Positions 15,073 through 15,559 of a DNA stretch of 15,559 nucleotides are shown in pieces. The DNA lies in NCBI GenBank assembly GCA_050873965.1, contig JBNMJS010000043.1:1-15559 (forward strand), given 5' to 3'. The notes below the pieces were generated by a model. That model was not told where the DNA came from. It was given only the letters and a program-made list of their open reading frames with translations, and did no database searches. The translations under genes were made by a program, and so were the position numbers. Within the stretch, counting starts at the first letter, position 1; every line of letters begins with the position of its first letter. The stretch comes from UBA2883 sp050873965. GTDB taxonomy: Bacteria > Cyanobacteriota > Vampirovibrionia > Gastranaerophilales > Gastranaerophilaceae.

Positions 15073-15551
15073 TAGTAATTGTTCTTCTCTAATCTATTCA
15101 TTTCTTCTGTCTTTTTAATTAAAAGACTTTGATAATAATAATACCTAAAATCACTGCCGTCAATATAATATGCATTTTCTAAATATTTTTTAGCCAATGC
15201 CAAATTACCTTTTTCAATCATAACTCTTGATAAATCAATCCAACCATCACGGAAATTCGGATTGATTGCTACAGATTTTTTAAGGTAATTCAATTCTGCT
15301 CCAGGATCACTCAATGCTATATGATAGAATGCCTCATAAGCAGTATTGTCTTTTTTTGCTACTTTTTCATATATTGATAAAGATGATTTCGGATTATTTA
15401 ATTTTGAATATGTATCGGCTAATTTAAGTTTTGCTTCTGTTACAGAAGAACGAGATTTTGCAGCCTGTTTATAATATTTTAATGCTTGTTTATACTTATT
15501 ATTATCATAAGCAATATCGCCCAATGTCAACAAAGTATTTATATTAGACAA
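15072..15551 (-). CDS. TPR-repeat protein, probably 5'-truncated by the window edge
   Basis: The product is made almost entirely of tetratricopeptide repeats, about four helical pairs with the usual A, Y and A/P positions: residues about 6-39 (N-K-Y-K-Q-A-L-K-Y-Y), 40-73, 74-102 (A-I-N-P-N) and 103-136, followed by a capping helix. Such proteins are protein-binding scaffolds. The first start codon in the window is TTG at 15549-15551, but the frame stays open to the edge and no ribosome site can be judged in the 8 remaining bases, so the true start may lie outside and the gene may be longer. It is upstream of and coupled to the two response regulators, suggesting a role in presenting or controlling them. 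Confidence 0.82.
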   Translation of the reverse strand: MSNINTLLTLGDIAYDNNKYKQALKYYKQAAKSRSSVTEAKLKLADTYSKLNNPKSSLSIYEKVAKKDNTAYEAFYHIALSDPGAELNYLKKSVAINPNFRDGWIDLSRVMIEKGNLALAKKYLENAYYIDGSDFRYYYYQSLLIKKTEEMNRLEKNNY

Positions 15552-15559
15552 GTTATAAT

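Noticed and set aside
1..15559. CRISPR array, tRNA, rRNA, insertion sequence or phage genes
   Set aside because: No regularly spaced repeats, no recognisable tRNA cloverleaf or rRNA stretch, and no transposase, integrase or phage protein among the genes.

Overview
The window is an AT-rich, gene-dense bacterial chromosome segment with 17 protein genes on both strands. There are no RNA genes, insertion sequences, phage genes or CRISPR arrays that I can see. It uses the standard bacterial code: TGA serves as a stop, and GTG and TTG serve as occasional starts. The mix of genes suggests a small-genome, low-GC host such as a gut Gastranaerophilales/Melainabacteria (non-photosynthetic Cyanobacteria) lineage. 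The cyanobacterial flavour comes from a response regulator pairing a PhoB/RpaA-like receiver with a LuxR-type output domain, and from a pentapeptide protein ending in a T-x-W-P-like motif. This placement is inference from gene style only; another low-GC phylum is possible.

Layout: (1) 23-616 (+) is an unknown exported protein, abutting tail-to-tail a MarR-family regulator at 617-1057 (-). (2) A divergent intergenic region (1058-1227) carries a good promoter for murA (1228-2547, +). murA overlaps a small gene (2531-2863, +) built from two copies of an RWYD motif unit. (3) An EF-hand protein at 2854-3465 (-) converges on that gene with overlapping 3' ends. (4) From a second divergent intergenic region starts mfd (3629-7000, +), coupled to a parvulin-type lipoprotein foldase (7000-8124) and an MpaA-like M14 peptidase (8128-8754). 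(5) A minus-strand operon, ppiC - M24B peptidase - SpoU rRNA methyltransferase (11344 down to 8749), converges on the mpaA-like gene. (6) A second minus-strand operon runs from the right window edge: TPR protein, two LuxR-type response regulators, a 20-unit pentapeptide protein, a DnaJ variant with one zinc site, and queE (15551 down to 11423).

Functional links: murA and the mpaA-like gene concern peptidoglycan synthesis and recycling. The lipoprotein foldase, PpiC and DnaJ concern protein folding. Mfd is transcription-coupled repair, and QueE and the SpoU enzyme concern RNA modification. The right-hand operon looks like a signalling module (scaffold proteins plus two regulators) to which a chaperone and queE are attached.

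The most unusual item is a perfect 18-bp hairpin inside the 5' coding part of the mpaA-like gene (8162-8198). Its best T-tract lies on the opposite strand. It may therefore be the terminator of the convergent methyltransferase operon, whose transcript would then be antisense to almost all of the mpaA-like gene. All three convergent gene pairs in the window abut or overlap, leaving no room for ordinary terminators between them.
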